A stretch of 64,000 bases of DNA from JAJPJE01 sp963724985 (GTDB taxonomy: Bacteria > Acidobacteriota > Terriglobia > Terriglobales > Acidobacteriaceae), in NCBI GenBank assembly GCA_963724985.1, contig CAVRWV010000008.1:186001-250000 (forward strand), in the 5' to 3' direction. The first letter of the stretch is position 1. Each line of letters begins with the position of its first letter. Position numbers and translations under genes: made by a program. Shown one piece after another: positions 8,161-16,454 of the stretch. The notes beneath the pieces are model-generated. The model searched no databases. It saw only the letters and a program-made list of their open reading frames with translations, and was not told the DNA's origin.

Positions 8161-8610
8161 TTATGCCCCGATTCTGGCTCTCCACTCGGATGCTGTGCTA
8201 TTCGCAAAGCGCTGGCGAATGCTCTTGGTGTTTTTGTTCGCGCCACTGCAGATCTGCCGCGGCCGCACCTCCAGCACGAAATGAAGAGTATCCAACAGGA
8301 ACTGAGGGCCGTCGAAACTGGCCACCAATGCGTCTATCGAATCCAAATCGAGAATAGGAACATCGAGGCTGTTCACGACCGCAACGACAGGGACACCGGG
8401 GGCACTCTGCTTTAGCTTTTTTGCCATGGCCGAATCATTTGTACACTCGATAACAATCGCGTCTATACGGCGTTCCATCACAAGCGGTAGAGCATTTTGA
8501 TCTGTGCTCGCGCTCAATATCTGATATTGATTGTTTTCGAGGAACAATTTGCGCTGCTCGAACTGAGTTGCGTCTTTATGTATGTAGAGAAGAGTGCCTT
8601 TGATACTCAT
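8161..8610 (-). CDS. Receiver-like (pseudo-receiver) domain protein
   Basis: 149 residues from ATG 8610 (MSIKGTLLYIHKDATQFEQR). The first about 110 residues alternate strand and helix like a CheY fold (LLYIH at strand 1, IDAIVIECT at strand 3, VPVVAVVNS at strand 4), but the usual acidic pair and phospho-acceptor Asp are not in place, so it may be a degenerate receiver. Palindrome site 3 and its -10 place the transcript start at about 8611, which would make this mRNA leaderless. An upstream ATG at 8664 would run through the palindrome, which argues against it. Confidence 0.55.
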   Translation of the reverse strand: MSIKGTLLYIHKDATQFEQRKLFLENNQYQILSASTDQNALPLVMERRIDAIVIECTNDSAMAKKLKQSAPGVPVVAVVNSLDVPILDLDSIDALVASFDGPQFLLDTLHFVLEVRPRQICSGANKNTKSIRQRFANSTASEWRARIGA

Positions 8611-8617
8611 GCGAACG

Positions 8618-8660
8618 AATGTATGGCAGCAGCATCTCTGTTTCTGTTCAGATTTGCTCA
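8618..8660 (-). promoter_or_regulatory. Crp/Fnr-type palindrome with -10 (site 3)
   Basis: On the minus strand TGAGCAAATCTGAACA (8660-8645), then TACATT (8623-8618), spacing 22. It points to the receiver-like gene starting at 8610. Confidence 0.6.
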
Positions 8661-8758
8661 TCATTCGTCATTTCGGGTGCCAGTACACCTGAAATGGGAA
8701 TTGTGCGGCGCAACGAACGAAGTTCAACTTACGGGTACACTCTTTGATGGCCGGCGGT

Positions 8759-8959
8759 CTATTTAGTGCGCACGACAAACTTGCCACACTCCAGGCAAGC
8801 AGCTTTTGAACTCGATGTGATCATCCCGCAGAACGGGCACATTCTTAATCCACTGGTTGCGGGCGCTGTCAGCCTGCGCACACTCCAATAGATAGTAAAA
8901 AGGAAGAAGAGTGTAATCGCTGACCACAGAAAAATGAGATTTGTGCTGATAACAGCCAT
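8759..8959 (-). CDS. Membrane-anchored zinc-ribbon protein
   Basis: 66 residues from ATG 8959, chosen because AGGAG lies eight bases before it; GTG 8974 would sit on top of that site. One N-terminal transmembrane helix (LIFLWSAITLFFLFTIYW) is followed by a cytoplasmic zinc ribbon, CPFCGMI ... CLECGKF (C-x2-C, then C-x2-C). No specific function recognised. Confidence 0.6.
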   Translation of the reverse strand: MAVISTNLIFLWSAITLFFLFTIYWSVRRLTAPATSGLRMCPFCGMITSSSKAACLECGKFVVRTK

Positions 8960-9108
8960 GAACTTCTCCTTCACGTCGGTTGAGGTAACGAGAAATTGCC
9001 CTACGGACTGGTTACCCAGCCGTGTTCGAAGCTCTCAGGTTGCGCCTGTGAGCGGCGCGTTTTGCTTTCACTTTGGCAAGTTCGCGTGCTGGTAACGATG
9101 AGCGGCGA

Positions 9109-9240
9109 TTAATTTTGGTGAGGCTTCCTGGAGACTTCGCTGATTGTTTGCTTTGCCGGCGAAACGGGAGCGCCTGTCGCGACCGCTTTGCCAGCGGGTG
9201 TGCTCACTAACGTTGTGGAGCTGCCATTTTCATTTGCCAT
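9109..9240 (-). CDS. Small hypothetical protein with strong RBS
   Basis: 43 residues from ATG 9240 (MANENGSSTTLVSTPAGKAV), preceded by GGAGGAG. Ser/Thr/Ala-rich, no hydrophobic segment, probably disordered. No family recognised. Site 4, about 100 bases upstream, supports it being a real gene. Confidence 0.5.
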   Translation of the reverse strand: MANENGSSTTLVSTPAGKAVATGAPVSPAKQTISEVSRKPHQN

Positions 9241-9314
9241 GGTGATCTCCTCCGTGTGCTGGTCTAGGAAATGAACGCAGAAGCCGCTCACCCCGAGGAC
9301 GGCGCACTAGAACT

Positions 9315-9357
9315 ACGGTAGGCGGTATACAGACCGAAATCTGGTCAATCTTGATCA
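9315..9357 (-). promoter_or_regulatory. Crp/Fnr-type palindrome with -10 (site 4)
   Basis: Minus strand TGATCAAGATTGACCA (9357-9342) and TACCGT (9320-9315), spacing 22. It drives the 43-aa gene at 9240. Confidence 0.65.
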
Positions 9358-9511
9358 CTACTGGCTCGTAAGAAAAGCCGGTCTTGGCGGCCACGCAAAG
9401 GTGAGTCTCTCCGGCATGAATATCATCTAAACAGGTAGGGCTGACTCACTAACAGTTGGGGAGTTAATCATTACCGAGCACCAGCCTGACTGATTGCTGC
9501 GCATATCGACC

Positions 9512-9697
9512 ATGAGCCAACAATATGATCGAACGACCGAGCTAATCAAAGTGCTATCGCTTCTGAATCAGCTGGATGGCAGCTCTAAGTGCGATCCCAA
9601 ACATCGTGAAAAAATCTACTGCGGAGGCGAGGACAGCCGACTCGAAATCAGGCAGGAGCTGGTACAACTCGCCGCTCCACTCGCTTCACCCGCGTGA
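9512..9697 (+). CDS. Possible small hypothetical protein
   Basis: 61 residues (MSQQYDRTTELIKVLSLLNQ ...). Helical and charged, with no recognised family and no clear ribosome binding site; its end overlaps the convergent GH130 gene by 12 bases. Kept only because the composition looks coding. Confidence 0.3.
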   Translation: MSQQYDRTTELIKVLSLLNQLDGSSKCDPKHREKIYCGGEDSRLEIRQELVQLAAPLASPA

Positions 9698-10675
9698 CTC
9701 CTGGCGACGTTCGACATGGCCGTTCTCATCAAGCCAACTCAACAAAGCTCGAACGCTTGTCTGGGCAAGAGCTATGCAGGAATCGGCAGCGCCGTAGTAA
9801 ACGCGAATGGTGTCTCCGTCTTCTGCCATCGTGAATCCACAGGGAAACACGACATCGTGAACGTCGCCGCCTCTCTCGTAATCAGCTTCCGGTCCAAATA
9901 TCCAGGAGTCGCCTCGCAACAAACACTTCTCCGGACTGTCGATATCGAAAAGGGCCAATCCCAGGCGGTAAAGCGACCCGGAAGGCGTTTGACGAACGCC
10001 GTGGTAAAGAACCAGCCAACCACGAGACGTTTCTATCGGTGGGCAGGAAAGACCAATCTTATTTGCATCCCACCACGCTCCGCGACGCGCTTCGAGCATG
10101 ATCCTGTGACCACCCCAATGCCGCAAGTCGGGAGAATAGGAAATCCATATGTGCGCCCCGAGAGTTGTCATTGGCCGGTGGATCATCGCCCACAGTCCAT
10201 CGATCCTGTGAGGAAGCAAAGCGGCATCTTTGTCGTCGGGCGACATAACGACACCATACCTCTCGAACGTTCGGAAATCTTTAGTTAATGCCAGGGAGAC
10301 TCCTGGTCCACCGCGAGAGTACGAAGTGTACGCGATCGCATATTGACTCAACTCGGGAACATAGGTCAGACGCGGATCTTCGATACCCCAGATTTCTTCC
10401 GGATACTTTTCCGGAGCAGCCATCAGCGTAGGTTCCGGATCGATCTTCCATCCGCCGATCCCATCGGCAGAGCGCGCTGCGCACAGATGAGATAGTCCGC
10501 GCCGGTCTTCAACCCGGCACAGCAACAGCGTAGTTCCGTCCTCCAGCAGCGTCGCTCCCGCGTTAAAGACGCTGTTGATGCGATACGGCCAGTCATGGCT
10601 GGTCAAGATCGGATTGGAGGGATGACGGAGAAGCAACGGCGCTGTTTCGACGATTTCCAGACTAATGGGGTTCAC
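9686..10675 (-). CDS. GH130 family glycoside phosphorylase/hydrolase
   Basis: About 329 residues from GTG 10675 (AGGAG just upstream); an upstream TTG at 10720 overlaps the previous stop as an alternative. The five-bladed beta-propeller motifs of GH130 are visible: HPSNPILTSHDWPYRINSVF, NAGATLLEDG, WGIEDPRLTYV, KDAALLPHRIDG, WWDANKIGLSCPPI, GWLVLYHGV, and GGDVHDVVFPCGF. The family phosphorolyses or hydrolyses beta-1,2/1,4-mannosides; which one cannot be told here. It lies directly downstream of the GT4-like locus, suggesting joint turnover of a mannose-containing polymer. Confidence 0.88.
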   Translation of the reverse strand: MNPISLEIVETAPLLLRHPSNPILTSHDWPYRINSVFNAGATLLEDGTTLLLCRVEDRRGLSHLCAARSADGIGGWKIDPEPTLMAAPEKYPEEIWGIEDPRLTYVPELSQYAIAYTSYSRGGPGVSLALTKDFRTFERYGVVMSPDDKDAALLPHRIDGLWAMIHRPMTTLGAHIWISYSPDLRHWGGHRIMLEARRGAWWDANKIGLSCPPIETSRGWLVLYHGVRQTPSGSLYRLGLALFDIDSPEKCLLRGDSWIFGPEADYERGGDVHDVVFPCGFTMAEDGDTIRVYYGAADSCIALAQTSVRALLSWLDENGHVERRQESRG

Positions 10676-10716
10676 AGGGGACTCCTGGCAATTCGGTTTC
10701 GCACAATTTGGTTTAA

Positions 10717-12024
10717 TCAAACGATTGAAGCGAGCTGGCGTGTAAGTACGGGGATCTCGGTATCTTCCTCTAATAACCGCATTTCCAGAGAGGCCATCAG
10801 GAAAGCGATGCTGGACTCTGCACCCTCGTTTTCATTGACGCGATCGGGATGAAGTCCGTCGCGGCATCCTCCCGTGCTTGCGTCGTACAGAACGACTTGC
10901 AAATCGTTGTCGCCCAGGAACCAGTTAAACGCTATCCAAGCTTCTCGACGCCAGTGTTCATCGCCCGTCACATGGAAGGCCTGCAGGCACGCGGAAACTG
11001 CCGCTCCTGCTTCTACTGGTTGCTGGTCGAAACGAGCTTTTTCGCTTCCTTTGCGATAAAACCCCTGGGATCCAATAGGGACAAAATGGCCGTTCTTCTC
11101 ACACCGCTGTTCCTCGACCAGCCAATTCAGGCTTTCGAGGCCGACGGAGATCACCTCGTCGTTTCCGCTTCTCGATCCGGCCAGCAACAACGCCTGCGGC
11201 AATCTGCCATTCGAGTACGCAAGAACATCTTCAAACCAATTCCAGCCGGGCGACTGATTTCCGCGATATGCGTCCAGCAGGCGCTGGCTCAGGACATCTC
11301 TTGTCTTCAGAGCCGCTCGGTCACCCGGAAAACAGTTCAGATACTCCTGCATGCCGAGCAGAGAAAAGGCGCATGCCCTGGGACTATGAAACGTGAGTAC
11401 CGCGGGCACTGAAGATTCGAAGAGACGTCCTGCGGTTCCTCTGAGCGCCGAATCCTTCGATCGTCCGAGCACTGTGCCGAGAGCCCACACAGAACGTCCG
11501 TGGCTGTCTTCCGATCCAATCTCCTCCTGCCAGAGACGTTCGTAGCTCAGAAAATTCCTGAAGCGACCGGCTGAAGCATTGAATGCATGCCACAAGAATG
11601 CGATATATCGCGAGGAGAGCTTTGCTGTTTCCGATACGGAAGCCGCTCCGAGTTGTTCCAGCATCACGCTGGCAATCAAAGCCCTCGCATTGTCGTCTGT
11701 CGCATAACCTTCGTGATAATTCGGTACGGAGAACACGGCATGCTGCAATAGACCTGTGTGGTCGGTCATCCGCTCCAGATGTTCCAGGTTGATGGCTGGC
11801 AGCGTGTCCAGCGTTCTTTCCATGACTCGTCCCGAGTAGACGGCCCGCGGGCTCTGTCTCCGGTCGGTGCGCGCCCGCACAAACGAGCGCATGTACGACT
11901 GCGCCACTTTCTTCCAAACCATATCGCGACCATAGAGATAGGCGCGTTTGCGCATGGCGTGACGGGCAGCTTCGTCATCCAGCAGTTCGCCAACTTTAGT
12001 TTCCGATCGCATCGCTGTCGCCAA
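10717..12024 (-). CDS. C-terminal half of split glycosyltransferase (helical-toroid domain)
   Basis: 435 residues. The first part (DDEAARHAMRKRAYLYGRDM) is the C-terminal helix of a GT4 fold, and the rest is an alpha/alpha-toroid-like domain (YATDDNARALIASVM, NYHEGY, EDSHGRSVWALG, GWNWFEDVLAYSNGRLPQAL). In related acidobacterial proteins these are joined to the GT4 domain encoded just upstream, so a frame change near 12000 has split one long gene. A TTG at 12024 or ATG at 12012 would allow separate translation. See the findings. Confidence 0.75.
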   Translation of the reverse strand: MATAMRSETKVGELLDDEAARHAMRKRAYLYGRDMVWKKVAQSYMRSFVRARTDRRQSPRAVYSGRVMERTLDTLPAINLEHLERMTDHTGLLQHAVFSVPNYHEGYATDDNARALIASVMLEQLGAASVSETAKLSSRYIAFLWHAFNASAGRFRNFLSYERLWQEEIGSEDSHGRSVWALGTVLGRSKDSALRGTAGRLFESSVPAVLTFHSPRACAFSLLGMQEYLNCFPGDRAALKTRDVLSQRLLDAYRGNQSPGWNWFEDVLAYSNGRLPQALLLAGSRSGNDEVISVGLESLNWLVEEQRCEKNGHFVPIGSQGFYRKGSEKARFDQQPVEAGAAVSACLQAFHVTGDEHWRREAWIAFNWFLGDNDLQVVLYDASTGGCRDGLHPDRVNENEGAESSIAFLMASLEMRLLEEDTEIPVLTRQLASIV

Positions 12025-13159
12025 AAGGAACCAGGGCTCCTCTTCCTTCAGCTAGGAGTTCGGTCGCGTGCCAATAGGGTGTGGAGATAATTGCCTTGCC
12101 CGCTCCTACCGCGTACGCCAGCGTGCCCGACACTGCCTGGGCTTCGTGTAGGTAGGGGGTAATGTAAATGTCAGCCGACCCGACAAACCGCACCATCTCT
12201 TCCGGAGTGACAAATCGGTTGTGGAAGACGACATTGCGTTCCACTCCCAACTTTCTCGCGAGTGCCTGCAACTCAAGACGGTAACGATCCCCTTCGCGCC
12301 TTTTAAGACGAGGATGAGTTGCGCCAGCAACCACATACATCACATTCGGGTGTTGCGAAACAATGCTGGGAAGGGCCTGAATTACAGTCTCAATGCCCTT
12401 ATTCGGCGATAGCAGCCCGAAAGTAAGTAATACCGACTTTCCTTCGGTTTCGAAGGCGTCCTTGAAATAGTTCGGATCTCCGAACGGGAGATCGGGAACG
12501 CCGTGAGGGATGACGTCAATCTTGTCGCATGGGACATCGAAGACATCTTGCAGCACCTGGGAGGACTGCGCACTCATCACAATGAGACGATCTGACAGCG
12601 CGACAATCTCATCCATCACACTCCGCTGATTGGCGTCTGGTTTTCGCAAGACAGTGTGCAGAGTCGTAACCACGGGCATCTGCACGCCTCGAAGCAGTCG
12701 CAACACGTGGCTACCGGCGGGACCTCCGTAGATTCCGTACTCATGTTGCAGACAGACGAGATCGACATTACTGAAATTCAGGAAGTCAGCCGCTTGTTGA
12801 TAGGAAGCGATATCCCCTTCGTTGAGCTCGAACCGAACGCGCGGTGGATAGTTGTACCGCGATTCCGGATCGTTCACCGGAACAGCCAGCAGGCGCTCAG
12901 AGCCAAACTCGGCAGCAACCGCGTCGCATAGGTCGGTGGTAAAAGTCGCGATGCCGCACTGGCGAGGAAGGTAGTTTCCAACGACCGCGATTCTGCTCGG
13001 AAGAGCGCCGCCGCTTTTGAAGCGCAGCGGAGTGGCAAACTTCTCTTCTATGAGTAGCGGCAGTACCTTCAGTCGTGCAAACGGACCGCTCGTCGAGCCA
13101 ATTCCTTCCGCGGGCTTCGCCGAACTCTCGTTTATCAAACTATTTCGCTCACGCTGCAT
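11996..13159 (-). CDS. GT4 family glycosyltransferase, N-terminal half of split gene
   Basis: 387 residues, GT-B fold. N-domain: RIAVVGNYLPRQCGIATFTT and LVCLQHEYGIYGG. C-domain: LLTFGLLSPNKGIETVIQAL, VVAGATHP, and the nucleotide-sugar region YLHEAQAVSGTLAYAVGAGK followed by ISTPYWHATELLAEGRG. It stops abruptly after DSDAIGN, where the homologous protein would continue into the frame of the next ORF. It probably transfers a hexose (mannose-type) in exopolysaccharide or trehalose-like glycan synthesis, with the GH130 enzyme downstream. Confidence 0.8.
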   Translation of the reverse strand: MQRERNSLINESSAKPAEGIGSTSGPFARLKVLPLLIEEKFATPLRFKSGGALPSRIAVVGNYLPRQCGIATFTTDLCDAVAAEFGSERLLAVPVNDPESRYNYPPRVRFELNEGDIASYQQAADFLNFSNVDLVCLQHEYGIYGGPAGSHVLRLLRGVQMPVVTTLHTVLRKPDANQRSVMDEIVALSDRLIVMSAQSSQVLQDVFDVPCDKIDVIPHGVPDLPFGDPNYFKDAFETEGKSVLLTFGLLSPNKGIETVIQALPSIVSQHPNVMYVVAGATHPRLKRREGDRYRLELQALARKLGVERNVVFHNRFVTPEEMVRFVGSADIYITPYLHEAQAVSGTLAYAVGAGKAIISTPYWHATELLAEGRGALVPFGDSDAIGN

Positions 13160-13316
13160 TCAATGAATCTTTCGGTGCCGCTCTCAATCCGGACGACACT
13201 CCCATCGATAAGTTCTAGTCGAAGCTCTTCCGGGCCGCGCCTGATTTCCTAGCCAAGAAGGACCACATTCCGATTGCTACCCAGCCTCCATTTTGAAGGG
13301 AGGCAATCGTAAAGAC

Positions 13317-13359
13317 TGAGCAATATTGCACTGTTTCAGCATTCGAAACCGTGCATGCT
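13317..13359 (+). promoter_or_regulatory. Crp/Fnr-type half-palindrome with -10 (site 5)
   Basis: TGAGCAATATTGCACT (13317-13332; right half imperfect) and CATGCT (13354-13359), spacing 22. It is upstream of the cupin gene at 13445. Confidence 0.5.
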
Positions 13360-13444
13360 GCATATAGGGCCCAGACAATCAGAACAGCTACTTACGCATC
13401 TGGTCTGCGTTCTATCCGCAGTTTTCGCGGAGGAGCTGGTGATT

Positions 13445-13963
13445 ATGTTTACAAGTGCTAGCGCGTGCCATACGGACGAAGAAATCGAAGCTTTGAACAA
13501 GATGCCGTGGTTGGCAAATCCTTTGTTAAAGTTTGATCTTCCGCACGAACTTGAGGATCTACGCCGTAAAGAATCATGGGACCGAGAAACAGGACGGAGT
13601 TCCAAGACGCTCGCGAAACATCCAGATTTCCGAATTGTTCTGGTCCTCATGAAGGCCAACACACGTATGAACCAACATCGAGCTGAGGGTAGGATTTCTA
13701 TTCACCAACTGCTCGGCAAAATCTCCGTGCGTCTCGCAGATCAACAGGTCGACCTGTCGGAAGGTGAATTGCTGGTGCTGGACTGTGGTGTACTTCATGA
13801 CCTCGAGGCGCTGGAGGAAAGCGCCTTCCTACTGACTATCTCCTGGAGCAATGGCAGACGAAATACTCGAGGGCCAGCGGAAGTCGCCGCAGACCAGAGT
13901 TTCGATGAGGACGCTCTGACGCGGATGGAAAACGAAGGCGCTGCCGACAAGCCCCTCGTTTAG
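13445..13963 (+). CDS. Cupin-fold protein
   Basis: 172 residues from ATG 13445, chosen for GGAGGAG upstream. Residues about 65-135 form a double-stranded beta-helix (RIVLVLMKANTRMNQHRAEG, ISIHQLLGKISVRL, LSEGELLVLDCGVLHDLEAL). A single His in NQHRAEG and another in GVLHDLEA could bind a metal, but the usual two-His first motif is incomplete. Soluble and cytoplasmic; function unknown. It is transcribed divergently from the GT4 gene and is probably controlled by site 5. Confidence 0.7.
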   Translation: MFTSASACHTDEEIEALNKMPWLANPLLKFDLPHELEDLRRKESWDRETGRSSKTLAKHPDFRIVLVLMKANTRMNQHRAEGRISIHQLLGKISVRLADQQVDLSEGELLVLDCGVLHDLEALEESAFLLTISWSNGRRNTRGPAEVAADQSFDEDALTRMENEGAADKPLV

Positions 13964-14033
13964 GGCGATTCTCCATGCGCAGCTCGGCGGCCGCACAAGA
14001 GGTCAGAACGTGAACTAAGCAGGAGGTAATCTC

Positions 14034-14243
14034 ATTGTCCAGGACAACATCGCGCGAACCGAAACATCTGTCACATATCTTGGAATTACTTACATACCGA
14101 CGAAATCTGCGCACTACTCTGCAACGCCGCTTGAAACTTGTCCTGACTGTCAGGGAAGTGGCGAGTTGTACACACGCAAGTGCCGGAACTGCAAAGGTCG
14201 TGGTCTGATCGGGGGCGGTAAGCCGGCCGTCGTCGGCCGCTAA
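14034..14243 (+). CDS. DnaJ-type zinc-finger small protein, probable ATT start
   Basis: About 69 residues read from the DNA. It contains CPDCQGSGELYTRKCRNCKG, two CxxCxGxG-type knuckles like the DnaJ cysteine-rich domain, and ends GGGKPAVVGR. An excellent AGGAGG (14021-14026) lies seven bases before ATT 14034. No ATG, GTG or TTG exists in frame between the upstream stop at 14016 and the coding region, so ATT is the best start; ATT is a rare but real initiator. Function unknown, perhaps a chaperone-like or RNA-associated zinc protein. Confidence 0.55.
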   Translation: MVQDNIARTETSVTYLGITYIPTKSAHYSATPLETCPDCQGSGELYTRKCRNCKGRGLIGGGKPAVVGR

Positions 14244-14313
14244 CCGTCACGCCGAATCAGGATTCGAAATAGCCAGATCTTCAGCGTCGATCACTACCGC
14301 CAGTAGCGAAGGG

Positions 14314-14357
14314 TGATCACTCTAGCTCAGAATCAGCTTTGCTTTAAGTGCTAACGT
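14314..14357 (+). promoter_or_regulatory. Crp/Fnr-type palindrome with -10 (site 6)
   Basis: TGATCACTCTAGCTCA (14314-14329) and TAACGT (14352-14357), spacing 23. The 425-base gap 14244-14668 holds this promoter and no convincing gene. A transcript from about 14364 would give the gene at 14669 a leader of about 300 bases. Confidence 0.55.
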
Positions 14358-14668
14358 TAAATCATCGCATCGAACCAAACCGTTGACGTCGATTGGCGTC
14401 AACTGGACAAGCAAAATTTGGGCGAATGCTCCTGTCGAAAGGTCGGCAAGAAGCGGATTTGAGGAAATTGTGGCAACTAGGAATAAGCACAGCTTGAGTA
14501 GAGTGTCCCGCAAGAGGACGCTTTTACAGGTTAGCCACGAGATGGCGAAGCCGCGAGTCACAGCGTCGGCGCGTGCACCCGACACAGTACCGAAGCACAG
14601 GCAGACGGCGGGGTCTTCACCCCAAGTCGCCTGTAAAGCTTCCGTAATTACAAGAAATCAGCGTAACC

Positions 14669-14854
14669 GTGCCCTATAACATCATTTTGAAAGAAGTTGA
14701 ACGTTTAAAGCAAATGAGTGAACGTCTTGAGCTGCTGGCAAATAAACATTCCTCGGTGACAGAAGCGCTGATCTCTATCTCAGCCAGCATCCTGGGGATC
14801 GCGACCGTGCTTGAAGTTCTAGTCATCTCAAAATCCGGCTCACGACCGGTCTAA
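14669..14854 (+). CDS. Small coiled protein, paralogue of 24659-24844
   Basis: 61 residues from GTG 14669: an amphipathic N-terminal helix (ILKEVERLKQMSERLELLAN) followed by a hydrophobic span (ISISASILGIATVLEVLVI). About 80-85% identical by eye to the protein at 24659. Each copy sits just upstream of an identical Crp/Fnr gene. No family recognised; a membrane-associated helper or sensor is possible. Confidence 0.6.
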   Translation: MPYNIILKEVERLKQMSERLELLANKHSSVTEALISISASILGIATVLEVLVISKSGSRPV

Positions 14855-14974
14855 CTACCAGGCAAACCTATCAGATGCAGTAAGGGTCATGGTCGGGAGG
14901 GAACGGTGCTAGAATCTACCCATCAGTGTTACGGGTCACCCTAAGTGACTCCGGCTTATTCGTCGTTCTTTTCT

Positions 14975-15631
14975 ATGGCCACTCCTAAGACTTTGATGTT
15001 CGATCCTGCTGGCTTTCTACGAGAGTCCGGCGTTGGACGAAAAATCGTCGAATTCAGGAACAAGCAGACCGTTTTCTCGCAGGGAGATCTAGCCGATTGC
15101 GTCTTCTACATCCAAAAGGGCAGAGTCAGGCTCAGCGTACTTTCAGCGCGGGGCAAAGAGGCGACCTTGGCATTGCTCAATCCCGGCGAATTCCTCGGTG
15201 AGGATGCGATTCCAGCCCCCAGTACGCTCAGGGTAGCAACGGCGACCACGATAACTCCGTGCACGCTCCTCAAGATCGGAAGAAAAGAGATGGTTCGTGT
15301 CATCCACGAGGAGCACGCATTCTCAGATGTTTTTGTCAGCTTCCTGCTTGCACGGACGACGCGGATTCAGGAAGATCTGGTGGATCAACTCTTCAATTCC
15401 AGCGAAAAAAGACTCGCTCGGATTCTTCTGCTGCTTGCTCAGTTTGGTAAGGCCGGTAAACCGACAACTACTATTCCTAAGATTAGTCAGGAAGCGCTGG
15501 CCGAAATGATCGGTACAACGCGGTCGCGCGTCAGCTTGTTTATGAACCGCTTTCGCAAACTCGGATTCATTCAGTACAACGGTGACATCCAGGTGCACCC
15601 TTCTCTGTTGAACATCATTCTCCACGACTAG
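14975..15631 (+). CDS. Crp/Fnr family transcriptional regulator, copy 1
   Basis: 218 residues from ATG 14975. Residues about 10-120 form a cyclic-nucleotide-binding-like beta-roll (VFSQGDLADCVFYIQKGRVR, LLNPGEFLGEDAI). Residues about 150-215 form a winged helix with recognition region IGTTRSRVSLFMNRFRKLGF. There is no N-terminal cysteine cluster, so it is not a classical oxygen-sensing FNR; the ligand is unknown. The protein is identical to the one encoded at 24942-25598, and the one DNA difference I noticed is the synonymous His codon near the end. Confidence 0.9.
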   Translation: MATPKTLMFDPAGFLRESGVGRKIVEFRNKQTVFSQGDLADCVFYIQKGRVRLSVLSARGKEATLALLNPGEFLGEDAIPAPSTLRVATATTITPCTLLKIGRKEMVRVIHEEHAFSDVFVSFLLARTTRIQEDLVDQLFNSSEKRLARILLLLAQFGKAGKPTTTIPKISQEALAEMIGTTRSRVSLFMNRFRKLGFIQYNGDIQVHPSLLNIILHD

Positions 15632-15705
15632 AACCCAGCAAGCGCATTCCACTGCAGACGCTTCCCCTAGCAGACTACAGGCCCTTGTACGGTTCATAAG
15701 GCACC

Positions 15706-15891
15706 TCAGGTACTGAGGAGTTCTTTGCGTAGGGTGTATGGGCTTTCAGTTGAGACCGCCTTATCGGGGTAGGGTTGATAAGGAAGCTCAGGAACCGATG
15801 GCAGTTTCACGACTTCCACCGTAGACGATGCCGCCGGATCGGGCTGCTGCGGTTCGGAAGATTTGTTCGGGTCAGCAGGCAAGTGAGTCAA
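15706..15891 (-). CDS. Small Pro/Ser-rich hypothetical protein
   Basis: 61 residues (MTHLPADPNKSSEPQQPDPA ...), proline-rich and probably disordered. No ribosome binding site stands out. Site 7, 52 bases upstream on the same strand, supports expression. No family recognised. Confidence 0.45.
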   Translation of the reverse strand: MTHLPADPNKSSEPQQPDPAASSTVEVVKLPSVPELPYQPYPDKAVSTESPYTLRKELLST

Positions 15892-15915
15892 GACGTATGC
15901 CTCCTACTAAAATGA

Positions 15916-15958
15916 CATTACGTCTTTTTCCACTGAAGCGATGTTCACAATTGCTCAG
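15916..15958 (-). promoter_or_regulatory. Crp/Fnr-type palindrome with -10 (site 7)
   Basis: Minus strand TGAGCAATTGTGAACA (15958-15943) and TAATGT (15921-15916), spacing 22. It drives the 61-aa gene. Confidence 0.65.
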
Positions 15959-16103
15959 TTCCGAGCGTAGGCAGAAGCGGAACGATTCAATTCTCTGTCC
16001 GCTTAACGGCTGCCACACAGGAGCACTCAAGGGGAAGACCCGATGGTACGATCGAACATCAACTCAGTGCCTGCGTCGATCACACCAGGACCATCCAGCG
16101 GCA

Positions 16104-16454
16104 ATGAAGTGGCGCGAATATCACGAATCGACTAAACACAGTATCGAATCGCTGGCGCAAGCGCGCCATGGTCTCGATTGGGCGAACATGCCCGATCCGT
16201 TTCGTCATTACAAAGGCGTGCCGGTCCTCGACTTGCCAGCAGATCCACCCGAGCCTGAAATGCCAGCTCTCGAAGTGCTTCAGGGTGGTCTCGGCACCAC
16301 GCCCGTTAGCGACGGGCCATCATTTCTCTCTCAACTTCTGTTTTACTCCGCCGCGATTAGCGCGACTAAGCGCACCTCATCCAGCGGATTCCGTTACGCA
16401 CTGAGAGTGAATCCATCCTCTGGAAATCTGCACCCAACGGAGTTCCATTCGTGA
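16104..16454 (+). CDS. SagB/ThcOx-type nitroreductase-like protein, N-terminal fragment
   Basis: 116 residues from ATG 16104 (MKWREYHESTKHSIESL). It carries the N-terminal strand region and the FMN-binding RYALRVNPSSGNLHPTEFH motif of SagB/ThcOx double nitroreductases, then stops. The rest of the protein continues at once in another frame from GTG 16451, with a GTGA overlap. One gene split by a small indel near 16450 is the simplest reading. Confidence 0.7.
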   Translation: MKWREYHESTKHSIESLAQARHGLDWANMPDPFRHYKGVPVLDLPADPPEPEMPALEVLQGGLGTTPVSDGPSFLSQLLFYSAAISATKRTSSSGFRYALRVNPSSGNLHPTEFHS

